64,000 nucleotides of DNA from Micromonospora saelicesensis (GCF_900091575.1 NZ_FMCR01000011.1:1-64000), one strand, 5' to 3'; positions 1-8,193 are shown, counted from the stretch's first letter. A program made the numbers and translations. Notes: generated by a model not told the origin, from the letters alone.

Positions 1-420
1 AAGAACATCAACGTCGATGACATGGCCAAGGAAATGGGCACCACCGAGGCCGGCACCAACTCCATCAACGACATCACCCCCGTGCTGAACAAGGAAACCG
101 GTAAGAACGACGCCTACCGGTCCGTGGAAATCAGCACCCCCGACGCCGACACCAAGCAGACCGACACCCTGCGCGCCGACATCGTCAACACCGTTGACGA
201 CGGCCGGGCTGTGGTCGCGAACATCGCCGGCACCAGCGTCGACACCGACGGCAACGCCCACTCCTACGAGGGCGGGCACTACATCAGCGTCGTGGGTTAC
301 CGCGACGGCGGCAACACGGTGAAGATCGCCGACTCCGCCGATGCGAACACCGCCTCCTACTGGATCAGCGTCGAGCACCTCGCGGACTGGATCGCCACCC
401 GCGGCTACGCCACCAGCTGA
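1..420 (+). CDS. C39-like cysteine peptidase family protein, C-terminal part (partial)
   Basis: The reading frame is already open at base 1 and ends at TGA 418-420, so only the last 139 residues are present. The segment GGHYISVVGYRDGG followed by an IADSAD element looks like the His/Asp part of the papain-like C39_2 peptidase fold, in which a catalytic Cys (upstream, outside the window) pairs with this His. The surrounding composition, rich in Asp, Thr and Asn with few Lys, suits a secreted actinobacterial protein. A signal peptide cannot be checked. The family call is from a short motif, so peptidase activity is inferred. A strong hairpin follows directly. Confidence 0.6.
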   Translation, partial: KNINVDDMAKEMGTTEAGTNSINDITPVLNKETGKNDAYRSVEISTPDADTKQTDTLRADIVNTVDDGRAVVANIAGTSVDTDGNAHSYEGGHYISVVGYRDGGNTVKIADSADANTASYWISVEHLADWIATRGYATS

Positions 421-437
421 CCCCGCACCAGCACACA

Positions 438-476
438 CCGAAGGGCCGGACCCCACCACGGGGCCCGGCCCTTCGG
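438..476 (+). terminator. Rho-independent-like terminator after the C39-like gene
   Basis: A perfect 12-bp inverted repeat (CCGAAGGGCCGG at 438-449 and its complement at 465-476) with a 15-base loop starts 17 bases after the stop codon. No T-tract follows, which is common for actinobacterial terminators. Confidence 0.75.
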
Positions 477-630
477 CATGACCGGGTCACTGTCCACGCG
501 CCCTCGCAGGCTCGAACGAAATCGAGGGGTCAACCGAGCTGACCAGGCCACCCACCCCCGGCAAGCCACCCACCGGACCAACCACCCGAGCACAGCGGGC
601 CACCCCACTGACCGCGTCACGGGTCCTTTG

Positions 631-704
631 GAGCTGATGTCGTAGACGAATCAGAGGCATGGCTCGACCGAGCCGAGCTGGTGATTCGTTCACGACATCA
701 GCTC
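631..704. repeat. Long imperfect palindrome in the 421-964 gene-free stretch
   Basis: Arms GAGCTGATGTCGT (631-643) and its complement (692-704) continue, after a 2-base mismatch, into ACGAATCA (646-653) and TGATTCGT (682-689). A smaller GGCTCG/GAGCC palindrome lies in the loop at 661-674. The rest of 421-964 holds the terminator at 438-476 and two copies of an AGGGAACTC-GCCGACC element near 892 and 943. I see no convincing gene there: open frames on both strands lack family resemblance and a ribosome binding site. The hairpin lies beyond the end of the dus gene, so it could end transcription or be a mobile palindromic repeat. Confidence 0.7.
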
Positions 705-964
705 GATAGGGCGCCACACTCATCTGCCCAGCCTCTGCGCGGAGTGCCGAGGAAAGACCGAGCGCCACTGCCGAGGGCGCGGGGGCGACCGGCGCGTCGG
801 CACGGGCTTTGGTTCGAGCCCGCGCTCCGGAGGGACGCTCGCGGACCGCTTCCGCCCGACCGACCAGGTGCTCAGCCAGCCGCCACGCCCAGGGAACTCG
901 GCCGACCGCCGGGCACAGGTGCACAGCCAACCGCCAGGACCAGGGAACTCAGCCGACCAGTGAC

Positions 965-2137
965 TCAGCCGCCGGAGTCGTCCATCTCGGCGCCCTCGGG
1001 GACCGTGTCGTCGTCCCGGCTGGCCAGCCAGCCCTCCGGCAGGAAGACCTTGCCGGGCGAGTTGGTACGCCCGCGCGGCTGCCCGAGGGCGGTCACCGGG
1101 AAGGGCTCCGCCGGGTCGAGCTTGCCCAGCAGGTCGTCGAGCTGGGCCAGGCTTTCGATCATCGCCAGCGAGCGGCGCAGCTCGCCGCCGACCGGGAAGC
1201 CCTTGAGGTACCAGGCGACGTGCTTGCGGAAGTCGGTGCAGCCGTCCCGTTCACCTCGGGCTGGGTTGCGGGCGCCGGCCGTGAACTGGTCGACCAGCAG
1301 CTCGGCGTGCCGGCGCATGGTCACCGCCACCTCGCCGAGGGTGGGCAGCCGCCGCTCCGGCCGACCGTTGAAGGCGGCCTCCAGGTCGGCGAAGAGCCAC
1401 GGTCGGCCCAGGCAGCCGCGCCCGATGACCACGCCGTCCACGCCGGTGTGGGCCACCATGCGCAGCGCGTCGTCGGCCTCCCAGATATCGCCGTTGCCGA
1501 GCACCGGCACGTCGAGGGCCTGCTTCAGGGTGGCGATCGCGTCCCAGTCGGCGGTGCCCGAGTAGCGCTGCGACGCCGTGCGCCCGTGCAGGGCCACCGC
1601 GGCCACGCCGGCCTCCTGGGCCGCCAGCCCGGCTTCGACGTACGTCAGGTGGTCGTCGTCGATGCCCTTGCGCATCTTCACCGTGACCGGCACCCCGGCC
1701 GGTGACGCGGCGGCCACCGCGGCCCGCACGAGTCGCGCGAAGAGCCGGCGCCGCCACGGTAGGGCCGCGCCGCCGCCACGCCGGGTGACCTTGGGGACCG
1801 GGCAGCCGAAGTTGAGGTCGATGTGATCGGCCAGGTTGCGCTCGACGACGATCCGCACGGCGGCGGCGGTGATCTCCGGATCGGTGCCGTAGAGCTGGAG
1901 ACTGCGGGGCTTCTCGTCGTCGCCGAACGCGATCATGCGCAGCGTCTTCGGGTTGCGCTCGACCAGCGCCCGAGTGGTGATCATCTCGCAGACGTAGATG
2001 CCGCCGCCCTGCTCGCGACAGAGCCGACGGAACCCGATGTTGGTGATCCCGGCCATCGGCGCGAGCACGACCGGCGGCCACACCTGGTGCTGGCCGAGAG
2101 TCAGCGGGCGCAGCGCGGGCACGGTCGAGGCAGTCAC
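965..2137 (-). CDS. dus: tRNA-dihydrouridine synthase (Dus/DusB family)
   Basis: An FMN- and NADPH-dependent enzyme that reduces uridine to dihydrouridine in tRNA D-loops, in the cytoplasm. The 390-residue product has the TIM-barrel start VVLAPMAGITNIGFRRLCRE (about 23-42), the catalytic-Cys motif LNFGCPVPKV (about 108-117), the phosphate-binding LHGRTASQRYSG, and GNGDIWEADDA then GVDGVVIGRG near 218-245. The C-terminal helical domain ends in an acidic tail. The start is GTG at 2137. It follows glyS on the same strand after 64 bases and may be cotranscribed. The segment after the Cys motif (RRGGGAALPWRRR) differs from the usual GGGAALL form but is in frame. Confidence 0.93.
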   Translation of the reverse strand: MTASTVPALRPLTLGQHQVWPPVVLAPMAGITNIGFRRLCREQGGGIYVCEMITTRALVERNPKTLRMIAFGDDEKPRSLQLYGTDPEITAAAVRIVVERNLADHIDLNFGCPVPKVTRRGGGAALPWRRRLFARLVRAAVAAASPAGVPVTVKMRKGIDDDHLTYVEAGLAAQEAGVAAVALHGRTASQRYSGTADWDAIATLKQALDVPVLGNGDIWEADDALRMVAHTGVDGVVIGRGCLGRPWLFADLEAAFNGRPERRLPTLGEVAVTMRRHAELLVDQFTAGARNPARGERDGCTDFRKHVAWYLKGFPVGGELRRSLAMIESLAQLDDLLGKLDPAEPFPVTALGQPRGRTNSPGKVFLPEGWLASRDDDTVPEGAEMDDSGG

Positions 2138-2201
2138 CGGACAAGTGTACGGGGCCCCGACCGGCGCTTATCGCGTCGGCCGAGGCCCCGTGCGCAGAGT
2201 C

Positions 2202-3581
2202 TCAGCAGCCGGGGAGACGCTCGATCAGGTAGCGCTCGACCTGGTCCAGGGAGACGCGCTCCTGGGCCATGGTGTCCCGGTTGCGCACCGTCACCGCGTT
2301 GTCGTCAAGGGTGTCGAAGTCGACAGTCACACAGAACGGGGTGCCGATCTCGTCCTGCCGACGGTAGCGACGCCCGATCGCCTGCGAGTCGTCGAACTCC
2401 ACCACCCAGCGCTTGCGCAGCAGGGTCGCGAGGTCCTTGGCCTTGGGCGACAGCGCCTCGTTGCGGGACAGCGGCAGCACCGCCACCTTGACCGGGGCGA
2501 GCCTCGGGTCGAACCGCATCACGGTGCGCTTGTCCACGCCGCCCTTGGTGTTCGGCGCCTCGTCCTCGTCGTACGCCTCCAGCAGGAAGGCGAGCACCGC
2601 GCGGGTCAGACCCGCGGCCGGCTCGATGACGTACGGCATCCAGCGCTCACTCTTGCTCTGGTCGAAGTACGACAGGTCGACGCCGGAGTGCTTGCTGTGC
2701 GTGGAGAGGTCGAAGTCGGTGCGGTTGGCGACACCCTCCAGCTCGGCGAACTCGGTGCCACCGAACTGGAAGCGGTACTCGATGTCCACCGTCCGCTTCG
2801 AGTAGTGCGACAGCTTCTCCTTGGGGTGCTCGAACAGGCGCAGATTGTCCGCCGAGAGACCAAGGTCGAGATACCAGTTCCAGCGCTCCTGGAGCCAGTA
2901 CTCGTGCCACTGCTCGTCGGTGCCCGGCTCGACGAAGAACTCCATCTCCATCTGCTCGAACTCGCGGGTCCGGAAGATGAAGTTGCCGGGGGTGATCTCG
3001 TTGCGGAACGACTTGCCGGTCTGCGCGATGCCGAACGGGGGCTTCTTGCGGGCGACCGTCTCGACGTTCTTGTAGTTGACGAAGATGCCCTGCGCGGTCT
3101 CCGGGCGCAGGTAGTGCAGCCCCTCGTCGCTCTCCACCGGGCCCAGGTAGGTCTTCATCAGGCCGTTGAACATCTTCGGCTCGGTGAAGGTGCCCTTGTT
3201 GCCGCAGTTGGGGCAGTTCAGCTCGGCCAGTGAGGTCAGCGGCTTGCCGTGCTTCTCGGCGTACGCCTCTTCCAGGTGGTCAGCCCGGAACCGCTTGTGA
3301 CAGAACTGGCACTCGGTGAGCGGGTCGACGAACTCGGCGATGTGGCCGGACGCCTCCCACACCTTGCGGGACAGGATCACCGCGGAGTCCAGGCCGACGA
3401 CGTCGTCGCGCTGCTGGACCATTGTCTTCCACCACTGCCGGCGGACGTTCTCCTTGAGCTCCACGCCGAGCGGACCGTAGTCCCACGCCGATCGGGTGCC
3501 TCCGTAGATCTCACTGGAGGGGAAGACGAAGCCTCGGCGCTTGGCGAGGCTGACGACGGCATCGATACGGTCGGCTGGCAT
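2202..3581 (-). CDS. glyS: Glycyl-tRNA synthetase, single-chain class II
   Basis: Charges tRNA-Gly with glycine. The 459-residue length and the start MPADRIDAVVSLAKRRGFVF fit the alpha2-type enzyme, not the two-subunit glyQ/glyS form. Class II motif 2 is seen in GKSFRNEITPGNFIFRTREF (about residues 189-208), followed by EQMEMEFF. Motif 3 falls in the AAGLTRAVLAFL region near 323. A CPNC pair near 122 with upstream CQFCHKR (93-99) suggests a zinc-binding insertion. The C-terminal anticodon-binding domain starts about residue 360. The ATG at 3581 has a strong GGAGGAA site just upstream (3587-3592 on the plus strand). Confidence 0.97.
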   Translation of the reverse strand: MPADRIDAVVSLAKRRGFVFPSSEIYGGTRSAWDYGPLGVELKENVRRQWWKTMVQQRDDVVGLDSAVILSRKVWEASGHIAEFVDPLTECQFCHKRFRADHLEEAYAEKHGKPLTSLAELNCPNCGNKGTFTEPKMFNGLMKTYLGPVESDEGLHYLRPETAQGIFVNYKNVETVARKKPPFGIAQTGKSFRNEITPGNFIFRTREFEQMEMEFFVEPGTDEQWHEYWLQERWNWYLDLGLSADNLRLFEHPKEKLSHYSKRTVDIEYRFQFGGTEFAELEGVANRTDFDLSTHSKHSGVDLSYFDQSKSERWMPYVIEPAAGLTRAVLAFLLEAYDEDEAPNTKGGVDKRTVMRFDPRLAPVKVAVLPLSRNEALSPKAKDLATLLRKRWVVEFDDSQAIGRRYRRQDEIGTPFCVTVDFDTLDDNAVTVRNRDTMAQERVSLDQVERYLIERLPGC

Positions 3582-3695
3582 GTTTCCTCCTACGCCGGCT
3601 GGCGGTCGGCGGGGGCGAGATGTGGATGGAACGGTCGGTTCGGGACAACGGTACGACCACCGTCGCCCCGAGCCCAGCAGAATACCGGGGACGGG

Positions 3696-4175
3696 TCAGC
3701 TGACCTCGCAGACCTCCACGCCGCCGGTCTGCCCGTCCTGGCCGAGGCTGACCTGTTGCCGCTCCCGGTCGCCGCCGTCGAGGGTCACGTCGACCGGCAC
3801 GGTCAGGTAGGTGGTGTCCACCTCGCCCACCCGGAACGCGGTCACCTGCGGTTCGGCGGCAGCGCGCCGCTCGAACTCCGGCCGGGACTCACGCCGCTGC
3901 GCGTCGTCGCAGAGCTGTTCGTACGCGCGCCCGTAGTTCCGCTCGACCAGCGCCTGGTAGTAGTCGCCGGTCACGGTGCGGGCCTGTTCCCGGATCGCCT
4001 GGACTCCGCTGACGGCCAGGCCGACGACGGCGGTGCCACCCCCGCCGCAGCAGAGCACCACGGCGAGCGCGCCGACGCCGAGGCCGATCCAGAGCCGAGT
4101 CCGGCGGCCCTCGGTGGGCGGCGCGGCGAACGGCGGAGCCACCCCGGGACCGGGTGGCGGGGCGGGTGCGGTCAT
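3696..4175 (-). CDS. Small single-span membrane protein, function unknown
   Basis: A 159-residue product with a Pro/Ala-rich cytoplasmic start (1-25), one transmembrane segment (about 30-56, GLGVGALAVVLCCGGGG) and an extracytoplasmic domain. The domain has Cys residues near 93 and 155 that could pair outside the cell. The outer part (VTGDYYQALVERNYGRAYEQL, then alternating beta-like stretches) resembles the DUF4878/NTF2-like domains of actinobacterial membrane proteins, which I infer only from pattern. It lies 24 bases upstream of nothing obvious and 114 bases from glyS, so it is probably a separate unit with the downstream-reading gene at 4200. Confidence 0.72.
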   Translation of the reverse strand: MTAPAPPPGPGVAPPFAAPPTEGRRTRLWIGLGVGALAVVLCCGGGGTAVVGLAVSGVQAIREQARTVTGDYYQALVERNYGRAYEQLCDDAQRRESRPEFERRAAAEPQVTAFRVGEVDTTYLTVPVDVTLDGGDRERQQVSLGQDGQTGGVEVCEVS

Positions 4176-4199
4176 AGGAGCAGCGTAGTGTCCGGCGGC

Positions 4200-4541
4200 T
4201 CAGCGGTAAGGACCCGCAGCCCGATCACTCTCGGCGACGACCACGGCCCCGCCCGGGGCGGCGGTGGCCAGCGGCTCGTAGGCGGAGGGCTCGTCGACGG
4301 ACTCGGCGAGCAGCGGCACGGCGCTGACCTTGACCTCGAAGGCGCCCAGCGCCCGCCGGTACGTGCCGACCGACTCCCATTCGGTGACCAGTGACCAGTG
4401 CCGGGGGTCGTCCAGCGCCCGGACCAGTTGGCCGCGCAGGTAGCCGGGCCGGGCGGCCAGCGCGGTGAGGGCGGCGTGCGCCCGTTCGGTGAAGCCGTCG
4501 GCGGCATCGACGTCGACCACGAACCGGTTGGTCACCAGCAC
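4200..4541 (-). CDS. Antibiotic biosynthesis monooxygenase (ABM) fold protein
   Basis: A 113-residue dimeric alpha+beta barrel type protein. The core reads LVTNRFVVDVDAADGFTERA, then RPGYLRGQLVRALDDPRHWSLVTEWESVGTYRRAL, which is the usual order of the ABM/heme-degrading-like fold: beta strand, helix, GYL turn, W...EW motif. Related proteins act on quinones, heme or polyketides, but many are of unknown function and no substrate can be inferred here. The ATG at 4541 sits in GAGGAACCCCC context, with a GAGGA site 6-10 bases upstream. It is divergent from the gene at 4571. Confidence 0.75.
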   Translation of the reverse strand: MLVTNRFVVDVDAADGFTERAHAALTALAARPGYLRGQLVRALDDPRHWSLVTEWESVGTYRRALGAFEVKVSAVPLLAESVDEPSAYEPLATAAPGGAVVVAESDRAAGPYR

Positions 4542-4570
4542 CGGGGGTTCCTCCTCGTAGAGTCTGTGGG

Positions 4571-4828
4571 ATGCAGCGTACGCAGCGCCCTCTGCTCGCC
4601 CGGTTGGCCGGGGCGAACCCGACGTCGGTGTTCCTGCTCACCCTGGTGGTGGTGCTGGTGGCGTTCTTCACGCCCGGGGTGATCGGCGGGCTGCTCACGC
4701 TCGCGCTCGCCGGGGTCCTGATCGCCCTGTTGGCGACGACCTGGGCGGTTCAGGCGCCGCAGACCCGGCTGATCCGACTGGTGATGCTCACCCTGCTGGT
4801 GACGGTGGGCCTCGCGAAGCTCCTCTGA
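4571..4828 (+). CDS. Small two- to three-span membrane protein (DUF6703-like)
   Basis: An 85-residue hydrophobic protein. Residues about 17-60 (PTSVFLLTLVVVLVAFFTPG through the following GLLTLALAGVLIALLATTWAV) form two transmembrane segments, and residues 67-84 form a third. The basic start MQRTQRPLLARLAG suggests the N terminus stays inside. It is divergent from the ABM-fold gene with 29 bases between starts, so their promoters overlap. Such short proteins are widespread in actinobacteria without a known role. The family name is a guess from length and position. Confidence 0.65.
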   Translation: MQRTQRPLLARLAGANPTSVFLLTLVVVLVAFFTPGVIGGLLTLALAGVLIALLATTWAVQAPQTRLIRLVMLTLLVTVGLAKLL

Positions 4829-4846
4829 CATGCAATCATGCGTTTT

Positions 4847-4867
4847 TGACAATCATTATCGTTGCCA
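4847..4867 (+). promoter_or_regulatory. Zur-box-like operator before the zinc importer operon
   Basis: TGACAATCATTATCGTTGCC matches the shape of the actinobacterial Zur site (TGAAAATNATTTTCA type): AT-rich arms around a central TCATTATC. It lies 16 bases before the znuA ATG in a very GC-rich background. With the zur gene at 7795 it would give zinc-dependent repression of znuACB. This is inferred from sequence and context. Confidence 0.7.
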
Positions 4868-4882
4868 CGGACAGTTGACGAC

Positions 4883-5827
4883 ATGACCAACCGCGCCACG
4901 TACCGTGTCCTGGCCGCCGCGACCGCCCTCCTCGCCCTGGGCGCCGGGGCCGGCTGCTCCACCGGCGGCGCCGCCGGCGCCGACCCCCAGCGAGTCGACG
5001 TGGTGGCCGCGTTCTACCCCCTCCAGTTCCTGGCCGAACGGATCGGCGGCGACGCGGTCCGGGTCACCAACCTGGCCAAGCCCGGCGCCGAGCCGCACGA
5101 CCTGGAACTCAACCCGAGCCAGGTCGGTGAGGTCAGCGACGCGGAGCTGATCGTCTACCTCAAGGGGTTCCAGCCGGCGGTGGACGACGCCGTGGCCCAG
5201 AACGGCGGCGACCGGGCGTTCGACGTGACCAGCGTGCAGCCGTTGTTGGACGCGTCCGCAGGCGGGCACGACCACGAGGGCGAGGAGGGGCACGCCGAGG
5301 AGAGCGGCGGCAAGGACCCGCACGTCTGGCTCGACCCGACCCGGCTCGCCGGCATCGGCGACCAGCTCGCCCAGCGGCTCGGCAAGGCCGACCCGGACCA
5401 CGCCGCCGACTACACCGCCCGGGCGACCGCCCTGCGCGCCGACCTGACGACCCTGGACGGCGAGTTCAAGCACGGTCTGGCGACCTGCCAGCGGCGGGAG
5501 ATCGTGACCAGCCACGCCGCGTTCGGCTACCTCGCCGACCGCTACCAGTTGGACCAGGTCGGCATCACCGGGCTGAGCCCGGACGTCGAGCCCTCGCCGC
5601 AGCGCCTCGCGCACGTGATCGAGGAGGCGAAGGAGCACCAGGCCACCACGATCTTCTTCGAGACCCTGGTCAGCCCGAAGGTGGCCGAGACCATCGCCGG
5701 TCAGGTCGGTGCGAAGACCGCCGTGCTCGACCCGATCGAAGGGCTCGCCGCCGACAGCAACGGGGACTACCTTTCGGTGATGCGCACCAACCTGCGGACC
5801 CTGCAGACGGCCTTGAGCTGCTCGTGA
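4883..5827 (+). CDS. znuA: Zinc ABC transporter substrate-binding lipoprotein
   Basis: Captures Zn(II) outside the membrane and delivers it to ZnuB. The 314-residue product has a lipoprotein-type signal (basic start, hydrophobic 8-24, Cys about 25; the lipobox GAG-C is imperfect). Metal-ligand regions of cluster A-I binding proteins are visible: His in PGAEPHDLELNP (about 72), a His/acid-rich loop (GHDHEGEEGH, about 128-137) before KDPHVWLDP, His in TSHAAFGYL (about 210), and the C-terminal LDPIEGL region. I chose the ATG at 4883 because an upstream TTG would add residues lying in the operator. It overlaps znuC by 4 bases (GTGA). Confidence 0.93.
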   Translation: MTNRATYRVLAAATALLALGAGAGCSTGGAAGADPQRVDVVAAFYPLQFLAERIGGDAVRVTNLAKPGAEPHDLELNPSQVGEVSDAELIVYLKGFQPAVDDAVAQNGGDRAFDVTSVQPLLDASAGGHDHEGEEGHAEESGGKDPHVWLDPTRLAGIGDQLAQRLGKADPDHAADYTARATALRADLTTLDGEFKHGLATCQRREIVTSHAAFGYLADRYQLDQVGITGLSPDVEPSPQRLAHVIEEAKEHQATTIFFETLVSPKVAETIAGQVGAKTAVLDPIEGLAADSNGDYLSVMRTNLRTLQTALSCS

Positions 5828-6585
5828 CCTCACCTGTCATCACCGTCGAGCACGGGGTGGTCGGCTACGACGGCCGCCCCGTGCTCCGGGACATCTCGCT
5901 CACCGTGACCGCCGGCGAGGTGGTCGCGATCCTCGGCGCCAACGGCTCGGGCAAGTCCACGCTGATCCGCGCCGTGCTCGGGCTGGTGCCGATCAGCGCC
6001 GGCTCGGTCACCCTCTTCGACCGGCCGTTGCGCCGGTTCCGGCAGTGGGCGCGCATCGGGTACGTCCCGCAGCGCCTGGGTGCCGGCGGCGGCGTACCGG
6101 CGACCGTCCGGGAGGTGGTGGCCTCCGGCCGGCTGGCCCGTCGCGGGGTGCTGCGTCCGCCGGGTCGAGCCGACCGGTCCGCCGTCGACGCCGCGCTGGG
6201 CGCGGTCGGGCTCGCCGACCGGGCCGGTGACCCGGTGTCCACGCTCTCCGGCGGCCAGCAGCAGCGCACCCTGATCGCCCGTGCCCTGGCCGGCCAGCCG
6301 GAGCTGCTGGTTCTCGACGAGCCCACCGCCGGGGTGGACGCGGCCAGCCAGGAGGCGTTCGCCGGAGCGCTGCGCGACTTCGTCGGCGACGGCGGAACGG
6401 TGCTCCTCGTCGCCCACGAGCTGGGCCCGCTGCGACCGGTGATCAGCCGGGCCGTCGTCGTTCACGAGGGTCGCATCGCCCACGACGGCGCGGTGCCCGA
6501 CCCGGCCGGCCATCACGCGGAGCCCGACCACGACCACGTGCACCCGCACTGCTACGACGAGCCCGCCGGGCTGTGGAGCAACTGA
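5824..6585 (+). CDS. znuC: Zinc ABC transporter ATP-binding protein
   Basis: The ATPase of the zinc importer, 253 residues. Walker A is GANGSGKST (about 38-46), the Q-loop lies in YVPQRLG (about 80), the signature is LSGGQQQR (about 141), and Walker B is ELLVLDEPTAGVD (about 159-171), with the switch His in VLLVAHEL (about 198). The last 25 residues are His/Asp-rich (HHAEPDHDHVHPH), a feature often seen in zinc transporters and possibly metal sensing. The GTG start overlaps the znuA stop, suggesting coupled translation, and znuB follows after 3 bases. Confidence 0.95.
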   Translation: MTSPVITVEHGVVGYDGRPVLRDISLTVTAGEVVAILGANGSGKSTLIRAVLGLVPISAGSVTLFDRPLRRFRQWARIGYVPQRLGAGGGVPATVREVVASGRLARRGVLRPPGRADRSAVDAALGAVGLADRAGDPVSTLSGGQQQRTLIARALAGQPELLVLDEPTAGVDAASQEAFAGALRDFVGDGGTVLLVAHELGPLRPVISRAVVVHEGRIAHDGAVPDPAGHHAEPDHDHVHPHCYDEPAGLWSN

Positions 6586-6588
6586 CCC

Positions 6589-7455
6589 ATGGAACTCTTC
6601 CAGTACCCCTACATGCAGCGCGCCCTGATCGGCGCCCTGGTGATCGGCCTGGCCGCGCCGGCGCTCGGCATCTACCTGGTGCAGCGCCGGCTGGCGCTGA
6701 TCGGCGATGGTGTGGGGCACGTGGCGCTGACCGGCGTCGGGGCGGGGCTGCTGCTCAACCGTTCACCGGTGCTGGTCGCGGTGATCGCCGCCACCATCGG
6801 CGCGATCGCCATCGAGATCGTCCGGGCCCGTGGGCGTACCTCCGGGGACCTGGCTCTGGCCCTGCTCTTCTACGGCGGCATCGCGGGCGGCGTACTCCTG
6901 GTTGGTCTCTCCGACGCGACCAGCGCGAACCTCAACGCCTACCTGTTCGGGTCGCTGACCACCATCTCGCCCGCCGACCTGACCACCATCGCGCTGCTCG
7001 GCGCGGCGATCCTGGTCACGATGATCGCGTTGCGGCCGGCGCTCTTCGCGGTCAGTCACGACGAGGAGTACGCCCGGGTCTCCGGCCTGCCGGTCCGCAC
7101 GCTGAACCTGCTGATCGCGGTCGCCACCGCGGTCACCGTGACCATCGCCATGCGGGCCGTCGGCGTGCTGCTGATCAGCGCGTTGATGGTCGTTCCGGTC
7201 GCCACCGCCCAGCAGGTCACCCGGGGCTTCCGCAGCACGATGGCCGCCGCGATGGCGCTCGGTTTCTTCGCCGCCGGTTCGGGTGTCTGGGTGGCGGCCA
7301 CGGCGGACACCGCACCGGGCGCCTCGGTGGTGCTGGTGGCGATCGCGTCGTTCCTGGTGGTGGCCGTGGCCGGCGCTGTCTGGCGGGTCGTGCGCCGTCG
7401 GACGACGCCGACCGCCGCGCCGACACCGGAACCTCACGAGGTCGTGCTGAGCTGA
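6589..7455 (+). CDS. znuB: Zinc ABC transporter permease
   Basis: The membrane channel of the zinc importer, 288 residues with about eight hydrophobic spans. The ABC-3 family pattern is clear: the start FQYPYMQRALIGALVIGLAAPALG, then LALIGDGVGHVALTGVGAG (the coupling-type region near residues 38-58), SDATSANLNAYLFGS, and the SHDEEYARVSGLPVRTLNLL motif near 148-170. The C-terminal tail is polar. It closes the znuACB operon. The next gene, an ArsR-type regulator, starts 43 bases downstream with its own AT-richer upstream element. Confidence 0.94.
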   Translation: MELFQYPYMQRALIGALVIGLAAPALGIYLVQRRLALIGDGVGHVALTGVGAGLLLNRSPVLVAVIAATIGAIAIEIVRARGRTSGDLALALLFYGGIAGGVLLVGLSDATSANLNAYLFGSLTTISPADLTTIALLGAAILVTMIALRPALFAVSHDEEYARVSGLPVRTLNLLIAVATAVTVTIAMRAVGVLLISALMVVPVATAQQVTRGFRSTMAAAMALGFFAAGSGVWVAATADTAPGASVVLVAIASFLVVAVAGAVWRVVRRRTTPTAAPTPEPHEVVLS

Positions 7456-7476
7456 GCCTGGTCAGCGCGACGTCGG

Positions 7477-7496
7477 TGGTATTGGTTACCGTTGCA
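7477..7496 (+). promoter_or_regulatory. Possible second Zur/ArsR operator before the regulator pair
   Basis: TGGTATTGGTTACCGTTGCA lies immediately before the arsR-type ATG at 7499 and agrees with the 4847 Zur-box-like site at 12 of 20 aligned positions, including the GTTGC end. It could be a weak Zur site, an ArsR-type operator (GGTATTGGTTACC is a partial dyad), or a promoter element. Confidence 0.4.
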
Positions 7497-7498
7497 GG

Positions 7499-7798
7499 AT
7501 GACCAGCGCGACGGGCTACGACGGGTTCGACGGGGCCAGCGAGCTGCTCCGCGCCCTGTCCGCTCCGATTCGGCTGGCCATCGTCAGTGAGCTGGCCGGC
7601 GGCGAGCGGTGCGTGCACGAGTTGGTGGAGAAGCTCGGCGCGGCGCAACCACTGGTCTCCCAGCACCTGCGGGTGTTGCGCGGAGCGGGCGTGGTGCGCG
7701 GCTCCCGCCGAGGCCGGGAGATCGCCTACAGCCTGGTCGACGAGCACGTCGCGCACATCGTGGCGGACGCGGTCAGCCACGCCGGGGAGGGATCATGA
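7499..7798 (+). CDS. ArsR/SmtB family transcriptional regulator
   Basis: A 99-residue winged-helix regulator. The pattern LLRALSAPIRLAIVSELAGGERCVHELVEKLGAAQPLVSQHLRVLRGAGVV spans helices 1-4 and the recognition helix, and SRRGREIAYSLVDEHVAHIV gives the wing and the C-terminal helix. Metal-sensing family members use Cys or His sites in helices 3 or 5. Here Cys 37 (ERCVHEL) and His residues in DEHVAHI (about 84-87) are candidate ligands. It overlaps zur by 4 bases (ATGA), so both regulators are made together, which supports a role in zinc control. Confidence 0.92.
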   Translation: MTSATGYDGFDGASELLRALSAPIRLAIVSELAGGERCVHELVEKLGAAQPLVSQHLRVLRGAGVVRGSRRGREIAYSLVDEHVAHIVADAVSHAGEGS

Positions 7799-8193
7799 GC
7801 GAGAGCAGCGCCGCGGTGCGCAACACCCGGCAGCGTTCGGCGGTGAGCGCGCTGCTGGGCGAGATGGAGGGCTTCCACAGCGCCCAGGACCTGCACGCGA
7901 TGCTGCGGCAGCGCGGCGAGCGGGTCGGCCTGACCACCGTCTACCGCACCCTCCAGGGGCTCGCCGACGCCGGTGAGATCGACGTGATGCGTCCGCCGGG
8001 CGGCGAGCACCTCTACCGCCGGTGCAGCGAGGGGCACCACCACCACCTGGTCTGCCGGGTGTGCGGGCGTACGGTCGAGGTGGCCGGTCCGGCCGTGGAG
8101 AGCTGGGCCGATCGGGTCGCCGCGCAGCACGGCTACGCCGACGTCAGCCACACCCTGGAGATCTTCGGCACCTGCCCGACCTGCCCGCGCTGA
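7795..8193 (+). CDS. zur: Fur family zinc uptake regulator
   Basis: A 132-residue Fur-family repressor. The N-terminal winged helix includes TRQRSAVSALLGEMEGFHSAQDL and GLTTVYRTLQGLADAGEID (the recognition region, about 41-60). The metal and dimer domain has GHHHHLVCRVCGRTVEV (about 79-95), whose CxxC pairs with the CPTC pair near the C terminus (about 127-130) to form the structural zinc site. Position next to znuACB and a Zur-box-like site argue for Zur over Fur. I took the ATG at 7795 because it overlaps the upstream stop and matches family length. Confidence 0.93.
   Translation: MSESSAAVRNTRQRSAVSALLGEMEGFHSAQDLHAMLRQRGERVGLTTVYRTLQGLADAGEIDVMRPPGGEHLYRRCSEGHHHHLVCRVCGRTVEVAGPAVESWADRVAAQHGYADVSHTLEIFGTCPTCPR

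Noticed and set aside
487..930. A 147-codon minus-strand frame in the gap before dus.
   Set aside because: No ribosome site, odd Arg/Ala-rich composition, and no resemblance to a family. It spans the large palindrome.
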